Part shown: positions 1-7,764 of the stretch, in pieces | How the letters are laid out: every line of letters starts with the position of its first letter | How positions within the stretch are numbered: the stretch's first letter is position 1 | Assembly: GCF_002101965.1 (NCBI RefSeq) | Contig: NZ_LQQA01000006.1 | Location: forward strand, 372,001 to 436,000 | Direction: 5' to 3' | Length of the DNA stretch: 64,000 nt | Source of the DNA: Mycolicibacterium wolinskyi | Lineage (GTDB): Bacteria > Actinomycetota > Actinomycetes > Mycobacteriales > Mycobacteriaceae | Program-made: the position numbers and the translations under genes | Notes under the pieces: model-generated | The model's input: the letters and a program-made list of their open reading frames with translations, nothing else | Told to the model about the DNA's origin: nothing | Database searches by the model: none

Positions 1-713
1 GTAAGGAAAAAGTGCGGGTGACCAAGCGTGCCTCGGAATGGGTGGACAAGCTGCGCAAGCGTGCGGAGACGCCGCTGCTGCTCGCGGTCGACGGCAAGCT
101 GATCGGCCTCATCAGCCTTCGAGATGAAGTCAGGCCAGAGGCTTTCGAGGTGTTGAATGCCCTGCGTGCGACGGGCGTGCGCCGCATGGTGATGTTGACT
201 GGAGATCACCCGGACGCAGCGGCCGCCGTCGCCGAGGAACTCGGGATCACCGAGTGGCGTGCCGAGGTGATGCCAGAGGACAAGCTCGCAGTGGTACGCG
301 AGCTTCACGACGAGGGGCACACCGTCGCAGTCATCGGCGATGGTGTGAACGACGCACCGGCGCTCGCAGCAGCCGACATCGGTATCGCGATGGGTCTTGG
401 CGGCACCGACGTCGCAGTCGAAACCGCTGATGTCGCGCTGGCGAGCGACGATCTACGACGGCTGCTCGACGTGCGCGACCTCGGGGGCCGTGCCGTGGAT
501 GTGATCCAGCAGAACTATGCGATGTCCATCGCGGTGAACGCCATCGGCCTGGCCGTAGGGGCTGCCGGCGCGCTGTCGCCGGTGCTCGCCGCGGTACTCC
601 ACAACGCGTCCTCGGTTGCGGTGGTGGCCAACAGTGCTCGCCTCATCCGGTATGAGTTGACCGCGGCTGAGTCAGACGGCGGCGAAGGGCGATCACGTGG
701 TCTGTCACCGTAG
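1..713 (+). CDS. ctpC: CtpC-type P1B heavy-metal ATPase, 3' part
   Basis: This is the C-terminal part (about 237 residues) of a P-type metal-transporting ATPase; the frame is open to the window edge, so the gene starts upstream. The sequence shows the TGDHP motif and the GDGVNDAPAL hinge motif of the P domain, then two terminal membrane helices ending in LHNASSVAVVANSARLIRY. From memory this closely matches M. tuberculosis CtpC (about 718 aa), an inner-membrane exporter linked to manganese metallation and zinc tolerance. The tail has about 19 extra residues after IRY. It converges on, and overlaps by 71 bp, the methyltransferase on the other strand. The metal regulators downstream fit a metal-homeostasis locus. 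Confidence 0.9.
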   Translation, partial: KEKVRVTKRASEWVDKLRKRAETPLLLAVDGKLIGLISLRDEVRPEAFEVLNALRATGVRRMVMLTGDHPDAAAAVAEELGITEWRAEVMPEDKLAVVRELHDEGHTVAVIGDGVNDAPALAAADIGIAMGLGGTDVAVETADVALASDDLRRLLDVRDLGGRAVDVIQQNYAMSIAVNAIGLAVGAAGALSPVLAAVLHNASSVAVVANSARLIRYELTAAESDGGEGRSRGLSP

Positions 714-1332
714 CGACCTGCCCTTGCGGGCCGGTGGCCTCCTTCTCGATCGCGGCCACGCGCAGCCGGTCCCACAGTCCGTCATCGAGTTTCAGCGAGT
801 CCAGAACCTCATCGGGTGACAAGAACCGATGCTCGGGGATATCCCATGACCACGGTGCCGCCGAGCCATGGTCGACGATCAGCAGAATTCCGCCCGGAGC
901 GACGGCCTCGGTGGCACGCCGCAGGATCTGCGGGCGTTGCAGCCGCACCGGGGAATGGAGATACTGCGCCGACACGAGGTCGAACGTGCCTGCCGGGAAG
1001 CTCTCGCTGAGGTCATGGCGCTGAAAGTCGATCAGACCGTCGACGTGAAGTTCCCGCGCGCGGTGTGCGGCGAGTTCGAGGGCGCGGGAGGCGACGTCGA
1101 CCGCGACGACTTGCCAGCCCCGCTGGGCGAGCCATATCGAGTCGCCGCCTTGGCCACAGCCCAGGTCCAGGGCACGTCCCGCCGACAGGGTCGATGCCAG
1201 CTCGGTGAGGTACGGGTTGACCCGACCACTCCACGACTGGCCGGTGTTTCCATAGACGGTTTCCCAGAACTCCTGCGGATCACCGGCCGGGTCGTAATCC
1301 GGTGTGGCGGTTCGGTTCACATTCCCTTGCAT
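643..1332 (-). CDS. Class I SAM-dependent methyltransferase
   Basis: A 229-residue cytosolic methyltransferase. SAM-binding motif I reads DLGCGQGGDS (about residues 56-65), followed by an acidic motif II (VVAVD) and the motif IV/post-I region FDLVSAQYLHSP; these are diagnostic of the Rossmann-fold methyltransferase class (Methyltransf_25/11-like, distantly TehB-like). The ATG at 1332 puts motif I at the usual distance from the N terminus. The substrate cannot be read from sequence. The 3' end overlaps the end of ctpC on the opposite strand, and its promoter must share the 120-bp gap with the divergent ArsR-Fur pair, so co-regulation with metal genes is possible but not shown. Confidence 0.85.
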   Translation of the reverse strand: MQGNVNRTATPDYDPAGDPQEFWETVYGNTGQSWSGRVNPYLTELASTLSAGRALDLGCGQGGDSIWLAQRGWQVVAVDVASRALELAAHRARELHVDGLIDFQRHDLSESFPAGTFDLVSAQYLHSPVRLQRPQILRRATEAVAPGGILLIVDHGSAAPWSWDIPEHRFLSPDEVLDSLKLDDGLWDRLRVAAIEKEATGPQGQVATVTDHVIALRRRLTQPRSTHTG

Positions 1333-1417
1333 GAGTCCATGCTCATGACCGCCGGACCCACGCGCAAGGCGGTTTGCCTCATCGGCAAACGCTGTCTTGG
1401 CCGCGCCGCGCAGATGC

Positions 1418-1446
1418 TTGGCAACGGCAGGTTACTGCCTTAATAT
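1418..1446 (+). promoter_or_regulatory. Promoter of the kmtR-like/fur operon (leaderless)
   Basis: A -35 box TTGGCA (1418-1423), a 17-bp spacer and a -10 box TAATAT (1441-1446) form a near-consensus housekeeping promoter. The expected transcription start, 6-7 nt beyond the -10 box, falls on the A of the ATG at 1453. No Shine-Dalgarno is present, so the mRNA is probably leaderless. Confidence 0.7.
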
Positions 1447-1465
1447 CTTCGTATGTCCGAAGATA
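1444..1465. promoter_or_regulatory. ArsR-type operator palindrome over -10 box and start codon
   Basis: TATCTTCG (1444-1451), 6-nt spacer TATGTC, then CGAAGATA (1458-1465): a perfect 8-bp inverted repeat. It overlaps the -10 hexamer and encloses the ATG of the regulator gene. Position and symmetry are typical of autoregulation by an ArsR dimer, but binding by this protein is inferred. Confidence 0.65.
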
Positions 1466-1854
1466 AGAAGACATGCAGCTTTGGGCCCGAGAGTGCGTAT
1501 GTGGATCTGGCCACTGAGGTGTTTCGGTTGCTGTCGGACCCGACGCGGATCAGGATCATCCTCGCGTTGCGCGACCATGGCGAACTGTCGGTGAATCGAC
1601 TTGCCGAGATCGTGGGAAAGACGCCGACGACCACATCGCAGCATCTGGCGAAACTGAGGTGGGGGCGAATTGTGGGAGTACGTCAGGATGGGACGCGCAT
1701 GTTCTATCAGCTCGTCGACGATCGGGCACGGGAGCTGGTGGCGCTCGCGGTTTTTCAGGCCGAGCGGGTGTTGGAGGGTAGCTCCGCGCATGAGCGGGCG
1801 GGCGTGTCGCCGTCGGTGCCGGGCGAGTTCGCCGACGAGGACAACGAAGCGTGA
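1453..1854 (+). CDS. KmtR-like ArsR-family metalloregulator
   Basis: A 133-residue winged-helix repressor. The core resembles mycobacterial KmtR as I recall it (EVFRLLSDPTRIRIILAL; helix-turn-helix SVNRLAEIVGKTP and SQHLAKLR at about 46-69). KmtR senses Ni/Co with His88, Glu101, His102 and two C-terminal histidines. The aligned positions here are Arg91, Glu104 and Arg105, with only His113 nearby, so the classical site looks degraded; Cys8 and the acidic tail could supply other ligands. The ATG start lies inside a perfect operator palindrome and is probably leaderless. The stop overlaps the GTG of the fur paralogue (GTGA), implying translational coupling. Inducer and targets are unknown; nearby ctpC is a candidate. 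Confidence 0.82.
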   Translation: MSEDKKTCSFGPESAYVDLATEVFRLLSDPTRIRIILALRDHGELSVNRLAEIVGKTPTTTSQHLAKLRWGRIVGVRQDGTRMFYQLVDDRARELVALAVFQAERVLEGSSAHERAGVSPSVPGEFADEDNEA

Positions 1855-2315
1855 CGGACTCGGTCGGTGCTGCGCACGCCGGATCACCGAGCCGTCGACG
1901 GTGGACGGGAAATCGACGTGAGCTCCTGGACGTGCTCGGTAGCAGCGAGAACTTCCGCAGCGCACAGCAGATCCACCGCGAGTTACGCCAGCACCGGTCG
2001 CTGCCGATCGGGCTGACGACGGTGTATCGCATCCTGCGATCCCTTGTCGATGATGAGATCGCCGAGACGCAGCGCGCCGAAGAGGGAGAGGTTCTCTACC
2101 GATTGCGCACGACGAGCGAACATCGCCATTATCTGGTGTGTCGCCGGTGCGGGCGGGCGGTGGGTTTCACGGCGCCGGCATTCGAGGAGCACACGAGCCA
2201 GCTCGGCCGACGGTCCGAATACACGGACGTCACGCACTATTTCGACCTTTACGGAGTGTGTCCGAGATGTCGTGACACGCCGTCGGATACCGAGAGCGCC
2301 ATCGCGCTGAATTGA
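1851..2315 (+). CDS. Fur-family regulator, Zur/FurB paralogue with altered metal site
   Basis: A 154-residue Fur-family repressor starting at a GTG that overlaps the upstream stop. The winged helix spans about 20-85 (IGLTTVYRILRSL is the recognition region). Two CxxC pairs (Cys97/Cys100, Cys137/Cys140) form the structural zinc site. Against M. tuberculosis FurB/Zur as I recall it, the third site is kept (His91, His93, Glu112, His129). The regulatory site (Asp62, Cys76, His81, His83) is not: Arg92 and Tyr94 replace the histidines and no cysteine is present. It is therefore probably not the main Zur. It may sense another metal or signal, together with the coupled ArsR protein. Confidence 0.85.
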   Translation: MTDSVGAAHAGSPSRRRWTGNRRELLDVLGSSENFRSAQQIHRELRQHRSLPIGLTTVYRILRSLVDDEIAETQRAEEGEVLYRLRTTSEHRHYLVCRRCGRAVGFTAPAFEEHTSQLGRRSEYTDVTHYFDLYGVCPRCRDTPSDTESAIALN

Positions 2316-2326
2316 CATCCGCCACC

Positions 2327-2349
2327 TTATTGAAAATGATTGTCGACAA
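2327..2349. promoter_or_regulatory. Zur-box-like palindrome upstream of smtB-like gene
   Basis: A 23-bp imperfect palindrome centred on G2338, with left half TTATTGAAAAT and right half ATTGTCGACAA. Eight of 11 pairs are symmetric and it resembles the mycobacterial Zur motif (TGAAAATnATTTTCA core). It lies just after the fur paralogue and about 77 bp before the SmtB-like gene, which it probably controls. Confidence 0.5.
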
Positions 2350-2425
2350 GCGTCACGCTGCGCGGTAACTTGGCGCAGTGACGAGGTGCGGTTGACGGCG
2401 AGGAGGTGCGGGCGTCGAGACGACA

Positions 2426-2764
2426 GTGTGTGCGCAACCGGACCCTCCGCTGCAGCCGCCGGTCGCCGTTCTCAACGCGGCGGGCGATCTACTTCGCGTC
2501 ATATCGGCACCGGTCCGGATTGCGATTGTGTTGCAACTGAACGGTTCTCCCCGCTGTGTCCATGAGCTCGTCGACGCACTGCACACCCCGCAGTCACTTG
2601 TGAGCCAGCATTTGCGCATTCTCAAGGCGGCCAGAGTGGTAGCCGGTGAACGTGTCGGGCGGGAAGTGAAGTACCGCCTCGTCGACGATCATCTGGCTCG
2701 CATCGTGCTCGCGGCGGTCGTCCACGCTGCCGAGGATCCGGCAACCCGCTACGAACCAACGTGA
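2426..2764 (+). CDS. SmtB-like zinc-sensing ArsR repressor
   Basis: A 112-residue ArsR protein very close, from memory, to M. tuberculosis SmtB (Rv2358): [24 protein letters not shown], then the helix-turn-helix [17 protein letters not shown] (about 53-69). The alpha-5 zinc site is intact: Asp87-x-His89, ten residues, His100-x2-Glu103. Cys44 and Glu47 sit where the alpha-3N ligands of SmtB lie. The GTG start is the only one that fits the frame, because an in-frame stop lies just upstream. A Zur-like palindrome precedes it, so it may be Zur-repressed and in turn zinc-released. The 3' end overlaps the convergent pxpA by 16 bp. Confidence 0.85.
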   Translation: MCAQPDPPLQPPVAVLNAAGDLLRVISAPVRIAIVLQLNGSPRCVHELVDALHTPQSLVSQHLRILKAARVVAGERVGREVKYRLVDDHLARIVLAAVVHAAEDPATRYEPT

Positions 2765-3519
2765 GTGAACGCAGCCAACTCAATCCCGTCTGCGACAAGC
2801 CGCTCCCGCACGGTCGTCGCGATCTGCACCGCACCCGGCGAATCGCCGTGTACGCAAATGGATTCCGTGGTGATCGGAATGGTGGTCCCGTCGATCGCGG
2901 TCACCTGGCCCGACATCACCATGCTGCTGACGCGTTCGGCGATCTCGGCGGGATCGTGTAGGACGGATCCCGGTTCGCGGCGTGACACCAGGGTGCCGTC
3001 GGGCCGGTAGGCCCGGTCGGCGAAGGCCTCGGGAACCGTGCGCAGGCCGCGAGCGGATGCCTCGGCAAAGAACACCGAACTCGACAGGCCGAGCACCGGC
3101 AGCCCCGCATCGACCGCCGCCACCGCGGCCGCGACCGCGGCGGCCTGCTCGCGATGGCTGACGATCGTGTTGTACAGCGCCCCATGCGGTTTCACGTAGG
3201 CCACGGTCGTACCGGCGGCATGTGCAATCGCCTGCAAGGCGCCGATCTGGTAGATGACGTCGGCGGTCAGATCCTCGGGTGTGATGTCGATGAAGCGCCT
3301 GCCGAATCCGGCCAGGTCGCGGTAGCTGACCTGCGCACCCACGGCCACGCCACGCTGTGCTGCGGTCCGGCAGGTGCGCAACAACAGCGCCGGGTCTCCG
3401 GCATGGAAACCGCACGCGACGTTGGCGCTCGTCACCACGCCCAGCATGGCCTCGTCGTCGCCGAGCTGCCACACCCCGAAGCTCTCGCCGAGATCGGCGT
3501 TGAGGTCGACGGTGGTCAT
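2749..3519 (-). CDS. pxpA: LamB/YcsF-family 5-oxoprolinase subunit A
   Basis: A 256-residue protein of the LamB/YcsF family, subunit A of the ATP-dependent 5-oxoprolinase PxpABC. The N terminus [11 protein letters not shown], the [11 protein letters not shown] segment and VKPHGALYN are hallmark active-site stretches, and [11 protein letters not shown] near the C terminus completes the family pattern. The ATG at 3519 matches the family's short N terminus ([12 protein letters not shown]) and overlaps the bluB stop (TGATG). PxpB and PxpC are not in the window, so either they lie elsewhere or this protein works alone. It is the last gene of the aztA-bluB-pxpA unit, preceded by a Zur-box-like site; a zinc-starvation role is inference. 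Confidence 0.88.
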   Translation of the reverse strand: MTTVDLNADLGESFGVWQLGDDEAMLGVVTSANVACGFHAGDPALLLRTCRTAAQRGVAVGAQVSYRDLAGFGRRFIDITPEDLTADVIYQIGALQAIAHAAGTTVAYVKPHGALYNTIVSHREQAAAVAAAVAAVDAGLPVLGLSSSVFFAEASARGLRTVPEAFADRAYRPDGTLVSRREPGSVLHDPAEIAERVSSMVMSGQVTAIDGTTIPITTESICVHGDSPGAVQIATTVRERLVADGIELAAFTHVGS

Positions 3520-4166
3520 CAGCCCGGCCAGCCGTTCTCGGATACGAACTCGGGCAATGGCCGGCCGACGGTCCAGTGCTCGATCTCCAGCACCGGACGG
3601 TCCGGGAACTCCGGGACCGGGCCGAGGCACAGGATCGCGACCGGCTCGGCGCCATCGGGCATGTCCAGCAGATGCGCGAGCGGGCGTGGCTCGAATATCG
3701 ACACCCACCCCATGCCGAGCCCTTCGGCGCGCGCCGCCAGCCACATGTTCTGGATCGCGCACGACACCGAGGCAAGATCCATCTGCGGCAGCGTGCGGCG
3801 GCCGAAGACGTGGCGCTCCCGACCCTCACCGAGTGCGACGACGAACAGTTCCGCGCAGTCGAGGATGCCCTCGACCTTGAGCGCCAGGAACTCCTCACCG
3901 CGCGGGCCGAGCGCCTCCGCGGTGTGGGCGCGTTCCTCGTCGACGAGCGCGTGGATCTTGGTGCGCAGCGCGGCGTCGGTGACGCGGATGAACCGCCACG
4001 GCTGCATCAGGCCGACACTCGGCGCGGCATGCGCGGCCTGCAGCAACCGGCCGAGGACGTCGGCGGGAACCGTGCTGTCGGGCACGAATCGGCGCATGTC
4101 ACGGCGCTCGGTTATGGCCCGGTAGACGGCCTGCCGTTCGGCGGGGCTGAAGGCATGTCGAAGCAC
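3519..4166 (-). CDS. bluB: 5,6-dimethylbenzimidazole synthase BluB
   Basis: A 215-residue nitroreductase-fold flavoenzyme. BluB converts reduced FMN and oxygen into 5,6-dimethylbenzimidazole, the lower ligand of cobalamin. Family signatures are RRDMRRF with the essential Asp, [39 protein letters not shown] and [10 protein letters not shown] with the serine required in BluB. The GTG at 4166 gives the normal length. The start overlaps the 3' end of the zinc-transport ATPase gene by 68 bp and the stop overlaps pxpA by 1 bp, so it appears part of one operon behind a Zur-box-like site. A link between zinc limitation and B12 lower-ligand synthesis is inferred from context only. Confidence 0.87.
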   Translation of the reverse strand: MLRHAFSPAERQAVYRAITERRDMRRFVPDSTVPADVLGRLLQAAHAAPSVGLMQPWRFIRVTDAALRTKIHALVDEERAHTAEALGPRGEEFLALKVEGILDCAELFVVALGEGRERHVFGRRTLPQMDLASVSCAIQNMWLAARAEGLGMGWVSIFEPRPLAHLLDMPDGAEPVAILCLGPVPEFPDRPVLEIEHWTVGRPLPEFVSENGWPG

Positions 4167-4803
4167 AGCCTGAGCCTATCGCCGCCGCGAACGCGGTCAG
4201 GTCGATCTGGTGGTCGAAGCGGGCGTGCGCATCCGGATCGTGTGTCGCGGCGACGACGGTGGTGCCCGACGCGGCCAGCCGCTGAAGGTGGCGGTAGACC
4301 GTTTCGGCGCTGTCGGCATCGAGGCCCGCGGTGGGTTCGTCGAGCAGCAGCATGGGTGCTTGCTGGGCGAACGCCTGGGCGAGCAGCGTGCGCTGACGCT
4401 GCCCGCCGGACAACTCGCCCAGCCTGCGGTGGCGAAGCCCATCGAGTGCCAGCTCGTCGATCCAGTAGTCGACGATGTCGCGATCGGCCCGCGTCGGGCG
4501 GCGCAGCAGGCCGAGCCTGCGCCAGCGGCCCATCGCGACCACCTCGCCGACCGTGATGGGAAACGTCTGTGCGACTTGGTCGCGCTGCACGGCCAACGCG
4601 ATGTCATCGGCCCCGGCCAGGTCGACCGAGCCGTGTTGGGGACGCAGCAATCCGGCGATCAGGCCCAGCAACGTGGATTTGCCGGATCCGTTGGGCCCGG
4701 CGATGGCGGTGGTTGCGCCGCCGGCGAACTCGACCGTGAGATCGGTGAACACCTGAGTTCGGTTGTAGCCGAACGTCACTCGGTTCAGCCGGATGGGATG
4801 CAA
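4099..4803 (-). CDS. aztA: Zinc ABC transporter ATPase (AztA/ZnuC type)
   Basis: A 234-residue ABC ATPase. The sequence shows Walker A GPNGSGKST (about 38-46), a Q-loop region (AQTFPITVGE), the signature LSGGQRQR, Walker B MLLLDEPTAGLD and the H-loop ATHDPDAH. It should energise the divergent permease aztB for zinc uptake. The TTG start at 4803 is supported by AAGGAG 8 nt upstream (plus-strand 4811-4816). It is transcribed away from aztB and shares a Zur-like palindrome with it; bluB and pxpA follow. The last 20 or so residues read over bluB and are unusual for the family. The azt rather than znu name rests on the neighbouring AztD genes. Confidence 0.88.
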   Translation of the reverse strand: MHPIRLNRVTFGYNRTQVFTDLTVEFAGGATTAIAGPNGSGKSTLLGLIAGLLRPQHGSVDLAGADDIALAVQRDQVAQTFPITVGEVVAMGRWRRLGLLRRPTRADRDIVDYWIDELALDGLRHRRLGELSGGQRQRTLLAQAFAQQAPMLLLDEPTAGLDADSAETVYRHLQRLAASGTTVVAATHDPDAHARFDHQIDLTAFAAAIGSGCASTCLQPRRTAGRLPGHNRAP

Positions 4804-4816
4804 GCCAACTCCTTGT

Positions 4817-4831
4817 TGAAAATGGTTTTCA
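4817..4831. promoter_or_regulatory. Zur box between aztA and aztB
   Basis: TGAAAAT-G-GTTTTCA: a 15-bp palindrome with 6 of 7 symmetric pairs, matching the Zur core. It lies 14 bp from the aztA start and 20 bp before the aztB GTG at 4852, so one site can repress both directions. An ATG inside the box (4822) is in frame with aztB but is rejected as start for that reason. Confidence 0.72.
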
Positions 4832-4851
4832 TTGATGATAAGAGTTTAGCC

Positions 4852-5679
4852 GTGCTGAACTGGTTGGGTGCACCGTTCGGCTCCGAGGTCGTCGTGCGTG
4901 CGGCGATCGCGGGGTCCGCGGTGGCGTTGATGTGTGCGATCGTCGGCACGTGGGTCGTGTTGCGCGGCTCGGTGTTCCTCGGCGACGCGATGTCGCACGG
5001 GATGCTCCCGGGTGTGGCGCTGGCCTCGGCGGTCGGCGGCAATCTGTTCGTCGGCGCGTTGATCGCCGCGCTCGCCATGGCTTACGGTGTTGCGGCGCTG
5101 AGCCGTTCGTCCAGGTTCTCCTCGGACACCAGCATCGGTCTGCTGCTGGTCGGCATGCTGGCCGTCGGCGTCATCGTGGTGTCACACTCCAGCACGTACG
5201 CCGTTGACCTGACCGCCTTCCTGTTCGGTGATGTGCTGGGTGTGCGGCCACGTGACATCGCGGTGCTCGGCGCTGCACTGGCCTTCATCGCCGCGGTCGC
5301 ATTCGTCGGACGTCGGGCCTTCGTCGCGGCGACGTTCGACGTCCGCAAGGCCGCCACCCTGCGGCTCAACCCACGGCTCGCCGCAATCGCGCTCACCGTC
5401 CTGATCGCCGTCGCGATCGTCGCGTCGTTCCACGTCGTCGGCACGCTGCTGGTGCTGGGTCTGCTGGTGGCCCCGCCGGCAGCGGCGACGCTGTGGGCCC
5501 ACTCGATCGGCCGGATCATGGTGCTGGCCGCCGGCATCGGTGTGGTGTCGGTGTGGGTCGGCCTGCTGGTGTCCTGGCACGCCGCCACCGCGGGCGGGGC
5601 CAGCATCGCCGCCGTCGCGGTCGGAATGTTCTTCTGCTCGGTGATCGCCGCAGCGGTCTTTCAGCGGGTGACGGCATGA
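4852..5679 (+). CDS. aztB: Zinc ABC transporter permease (AztB/ZnuB family)
   Basis: A 275-residue polytopic inner-membrane protein of the ABC-3 metal permease family. About seven to eight hydrophobic helices are visible. Family landmarks are VVLRGSVFLGDAMSHGMLPGVALA, SDTSIGLLLVGMLA, LFGDVLGV and VGTLLVLGLLVAPPAAA. The GTG at 4852 is chosen because upstream in-frame starts lie inside the Zur-like box. The stop overlaps the ATG of the next gene (ATGA). It should pair with AztA on the opposite strand and take zinc from AztC. Confidence 0.9.
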   Translation: MLNWLGAPFGSEVVVRAAIAGSAVALMCAIVGTWVVLRGSVFLGDAMSHGMLPGVALASAVGGNLFVGALIAALAMAYGVAALSRSSRFSSDTSIGLLLVGMLAVGVIVVSHSSTYAVDLTAFLFGDVLGVRPRDIAVLGAALAFIAAVAFVGRRAFVAATFDVRKAATLRLNPRLAAIALTVLIAVAIVASFHVVGTLLVLGLLVAPPAAATLWAHSIGRIMVLAAGIGVVSVWVGLLVSWHAATAGGASIAAVAVGMFFCSVIAAAVFQRVTA

Positions 5680-6842
5680 GGGCGATCCTGGCGCTGATGA
5701 TGGGCGTCCTGCTGCTCGCCGGTTGCGGATCACCGGAAACCCCGAGTGCGTCAACGACTTCGGCGGCGCACGACGACACCGGAATCGACGCCCAAGAGAG
5801 CAAGGATCCGGTGACGCGGCTGGTGTTGGTCGAACCGGACACCGGCGCCACCGTGGTGTTCGACGCCGCCGAGGAGACCGAGACCTCACTGGGCGAGTTC
5901 GGCAGGACCGACGGCATCAGCGGCGACGGACGGTTCGCCTACCTGCGCGGTGTGGACGCGACCACCGTCGTCGACGGCGGTTCGTGGACGTTCGACCACG
6001 GCGACCATTCGCACTACTACGTCGAACCGGCAGGTCTCGCCGGTCACCTCGACGGCCGGTTCGCCGATGCCGTCGGTCAGCGCACCCTTACCGTGCTGCG
6101 CCGGGACGACGGCACCGTAGACGTGCTCGATCGCGACGCACTCGGTGAGCATCGGGTGACCACGGTCGACGGGTTCGGCCCGCTGCGTGATGTTGCCGAG
6201 ATCGCTCCGCTCGGAGAGGAACTCGTGACGGTGACCCGTGCCGGTGTCATCAGTGCCGTGGGTGCCGACGGCACGGCGCAGCCCCTCGGGCAGTGTCCCG
6301 ACGCCACGGGCGCCTCGATGGTCGGCGGCGCGCTGGTCTTCGGCTGCGCCGACGGCGCGGTGCGGATCGCGAAACGAGCCGGGAAACTGACGGCCGACCC
6401 GATGCCGTTCGGAAATGCGCGTCCTGCAACGAAACTCGGTCGGTTGTCGTACCGGTACGGTGGCAGCACCTTGGCCGCCGTGACCGCGGACGAGGTGTGG
6501 GTGCTCGACGGGCGGCGCGGTGCCTGGGCTTCGGTGCGGGTGCCCGGTGCGATCGCGGCCAACGCGGTCTCGGGAGCTTCGGTCCTGGTGCTCACCGCCG
6601 ACGGTGAACTGCGCCAGTTCGATACGAAAACCGGTACGCAAACGGCAACTGTCCCGCTTTTCAGTGGCCCGGTGCGATCCGCTGGGCCCACCCCGGTGAT
6701 CGAGGTCGACGCCGACCGGGCATACATCAACGATGCCGCGGCGCGGGCGGTCTACGAGGTCGATTACGGTGACGGGCTCCGGTTGGCGCGAACTTTGAAA
6801 ACGTCCATCGCGCCGGGATTCATGGTGGAGACCGGGCGATGA
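5676..6842 (+). CDS. AztD-like lipoprotein (divergent zinc chaperone paralogue)
   Basis: A 388-residue predicted lipoprotein: short charged start, hydrophobic core and lipobox LLAGC (lipidated Cys17). The mature part has repeating beta-propeller-like blades, as in AztD, the periplasmic zinc chaperone that loads AztC. A histidine cluster HGDHSHYY (about 108-115) could bind metal. It is the same length as the second AztD in this operon but lacks its histidine motifs KPHHG and CPGLHGE; the related stretch reads CPDATGASMVGG. Its ATG overlaps the aztB stop and its stop overlaps aztC (ATGA both times), so it is certainly co-translated. It may be a chaperone with another site or a structural paralogue; family assignment is moderate. 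Confidence 0.72.
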   Translation: MRAILALMMGVLLLAGCGSPETPSASTTSAAHDDTGIDAQESKDPVTRLVLVEPDTGATVVFDAAEETETSLGEFGRTDGISGDGRFAYLRGVDATTVVDGGSWTFDHGDHSHYYVEPAGLAGHLDGRFADAVGQRTLTVLRRDDGTVDVLDRDALGEHRVTTVDGFGPLRDVAEIAPLGEELVTVTRAGVISAVGADGTAQPLGQCPDATGASMVGGALVFGCADGAVRIAKRAGKLTADPMPFGNARPATKLGRLSYRYGGSTLAAVTADEVWVLDGRRGAWASVRVPGAIAANAVSGASVLVLTADGELRQFDTKTGTQTATVPLFSGPVRSAGPTPVIEVDADRAYINDAAARAVYEVDYGDGLRLARTLKTSIAPGFMVETGR

Positions 6843-7747
6843 TCCGGCGATGGATGACGGTCGCGATATGTCTGTTCGCGTTCCTGCTGGGTGCCTGCAG
6901 CACGCCGGACTCAGCGGGCGGGCGTCCGGATATCGCCGTCACCACAACCATTCTCGGGGATGTCGTACGGCAGGTCGTCGGAGAAGCTGCCGACGTGAAA
7001 GTGCTGATGAAGCCCAACGCCGATCCGCATTCCTCAAGCCTGTCGGCGGCGGACGCGGCTCAGCTCAACAGTTCGGATCTGATCGTCTACAACGGCCTTG
7101 GCCTCGAAGAGTCCATGCAGCGCCATGTCGACGCGGCAGCCGAGAACGGTGTCCCCACGTTGGCGGTCGGTGAACACGTCGAACCGCTGCAGTTCTCGGA
7201 ATCCGAACACAGCGGCCCCGACCCACATTTCTGGACCGATCCGCAGCGCATGGTGCTTGCGGTCGATGCAATAGCCGACCGCGTGGCGGAGCTGCTCGGA
7301 ATCGACGGTGCGGCAATCACCGCCAACGCGGCGCGGTACCGCGACGAACTCACCGTGCTGTCGGACTCGATGACCGAACAGTTCGCGGCGATTTCCGCCG
7401 AGCGGCGCAAGCTCGTCACCAACCACCACGTGCTGGGCTACCTGGCAGACCGCTTCGGCTTCACGGTGATCGGCGCGGTCATCCCCAGCGGCACCACGCT
7501 CGCGTCGCCGAGCGCATCGGATTTGGAGTCGCTGGCCGGCGCGATCCGCACCGCGGGAGTACCGGCGATCTTCGTCGACTCATCGCAGCCCGACCGCCTG
7601 GCGCGAGTCCTCGCCGAGCAGGCCGGCATGCAGGTCAACGTCGTATCGCTCTACAGCGAATCGCTGAGCGAACCGGGCAGCCCGGCCGACACGTACCTCG
7701 GCATGATGCGCGCCAACACCGAAACCATTGTCAAACAACTGAATTGA
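6839..7747 (+). CDS. aztC: Zinc-binding lipoprotein of ABC transporter (AztC type)
   Basis: A 302-residue cluster A-I metal-binding protein with lipobox LLGAC (Cys20). Likely zinc ligands are His64 (NADPHS), His129 (PDPHFW), His195/196 (NHHVLG) and an acidic residue in IFVDSSQPD, the pattern of ZnuA/AztC proteins. It lacks the long His-rich loop found in the ZnuA at 10,233, a feature of AztC, which receives zinc from AztD. The ATG overlaps the stop of the preceding gene by 4 bp. It acts on the outer face of the cytoplasmic membrane and delivers zinc to AztB. Confidence 0.88.
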   Translation: MIRRWMTVAICLFAFLLGACSTPDSAGGRPDIAVTTTILGDVVRQVVGEAADVKVLMKPNADPHSSSLSAADAAQLNSSDLIVYNGLGLEESMQRHVDAAAENGVPTLAVGEHVEPLQFSESEHSGPDPHFWTDPQRMVLAVDAIADRVAELLGIDGAAITANAARYRDELTVLSDSMTEQFAAISAERRKLVTNHHVLGYLADRFGFTVIGAVIPSGTTLASPSASDLESLAGAIRTAGVPAIFVDSSQPDRLARVLAEQAGMQVNVVSLYSESLSEPGSPADTYLGMMRANTETIVKQLN

Positions 7748-7764
7748 CCGATCAAGGAGAACGG

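Noticed and set aside
3520..3762. N-terminal extension of pxpA into bluB
   Set aside because: The extension is low-complexity read-through of the bluB antisense frame; the family start [12 protein letters not shown] at 3519 overlaps the bluB stop.
4210..4851. Long upstream extension of the aztB reading frame that would make a 489-residue protein
   Set aside because: It runs antisense through aztA and across the Zur-like box. The permease family starts near 4852.
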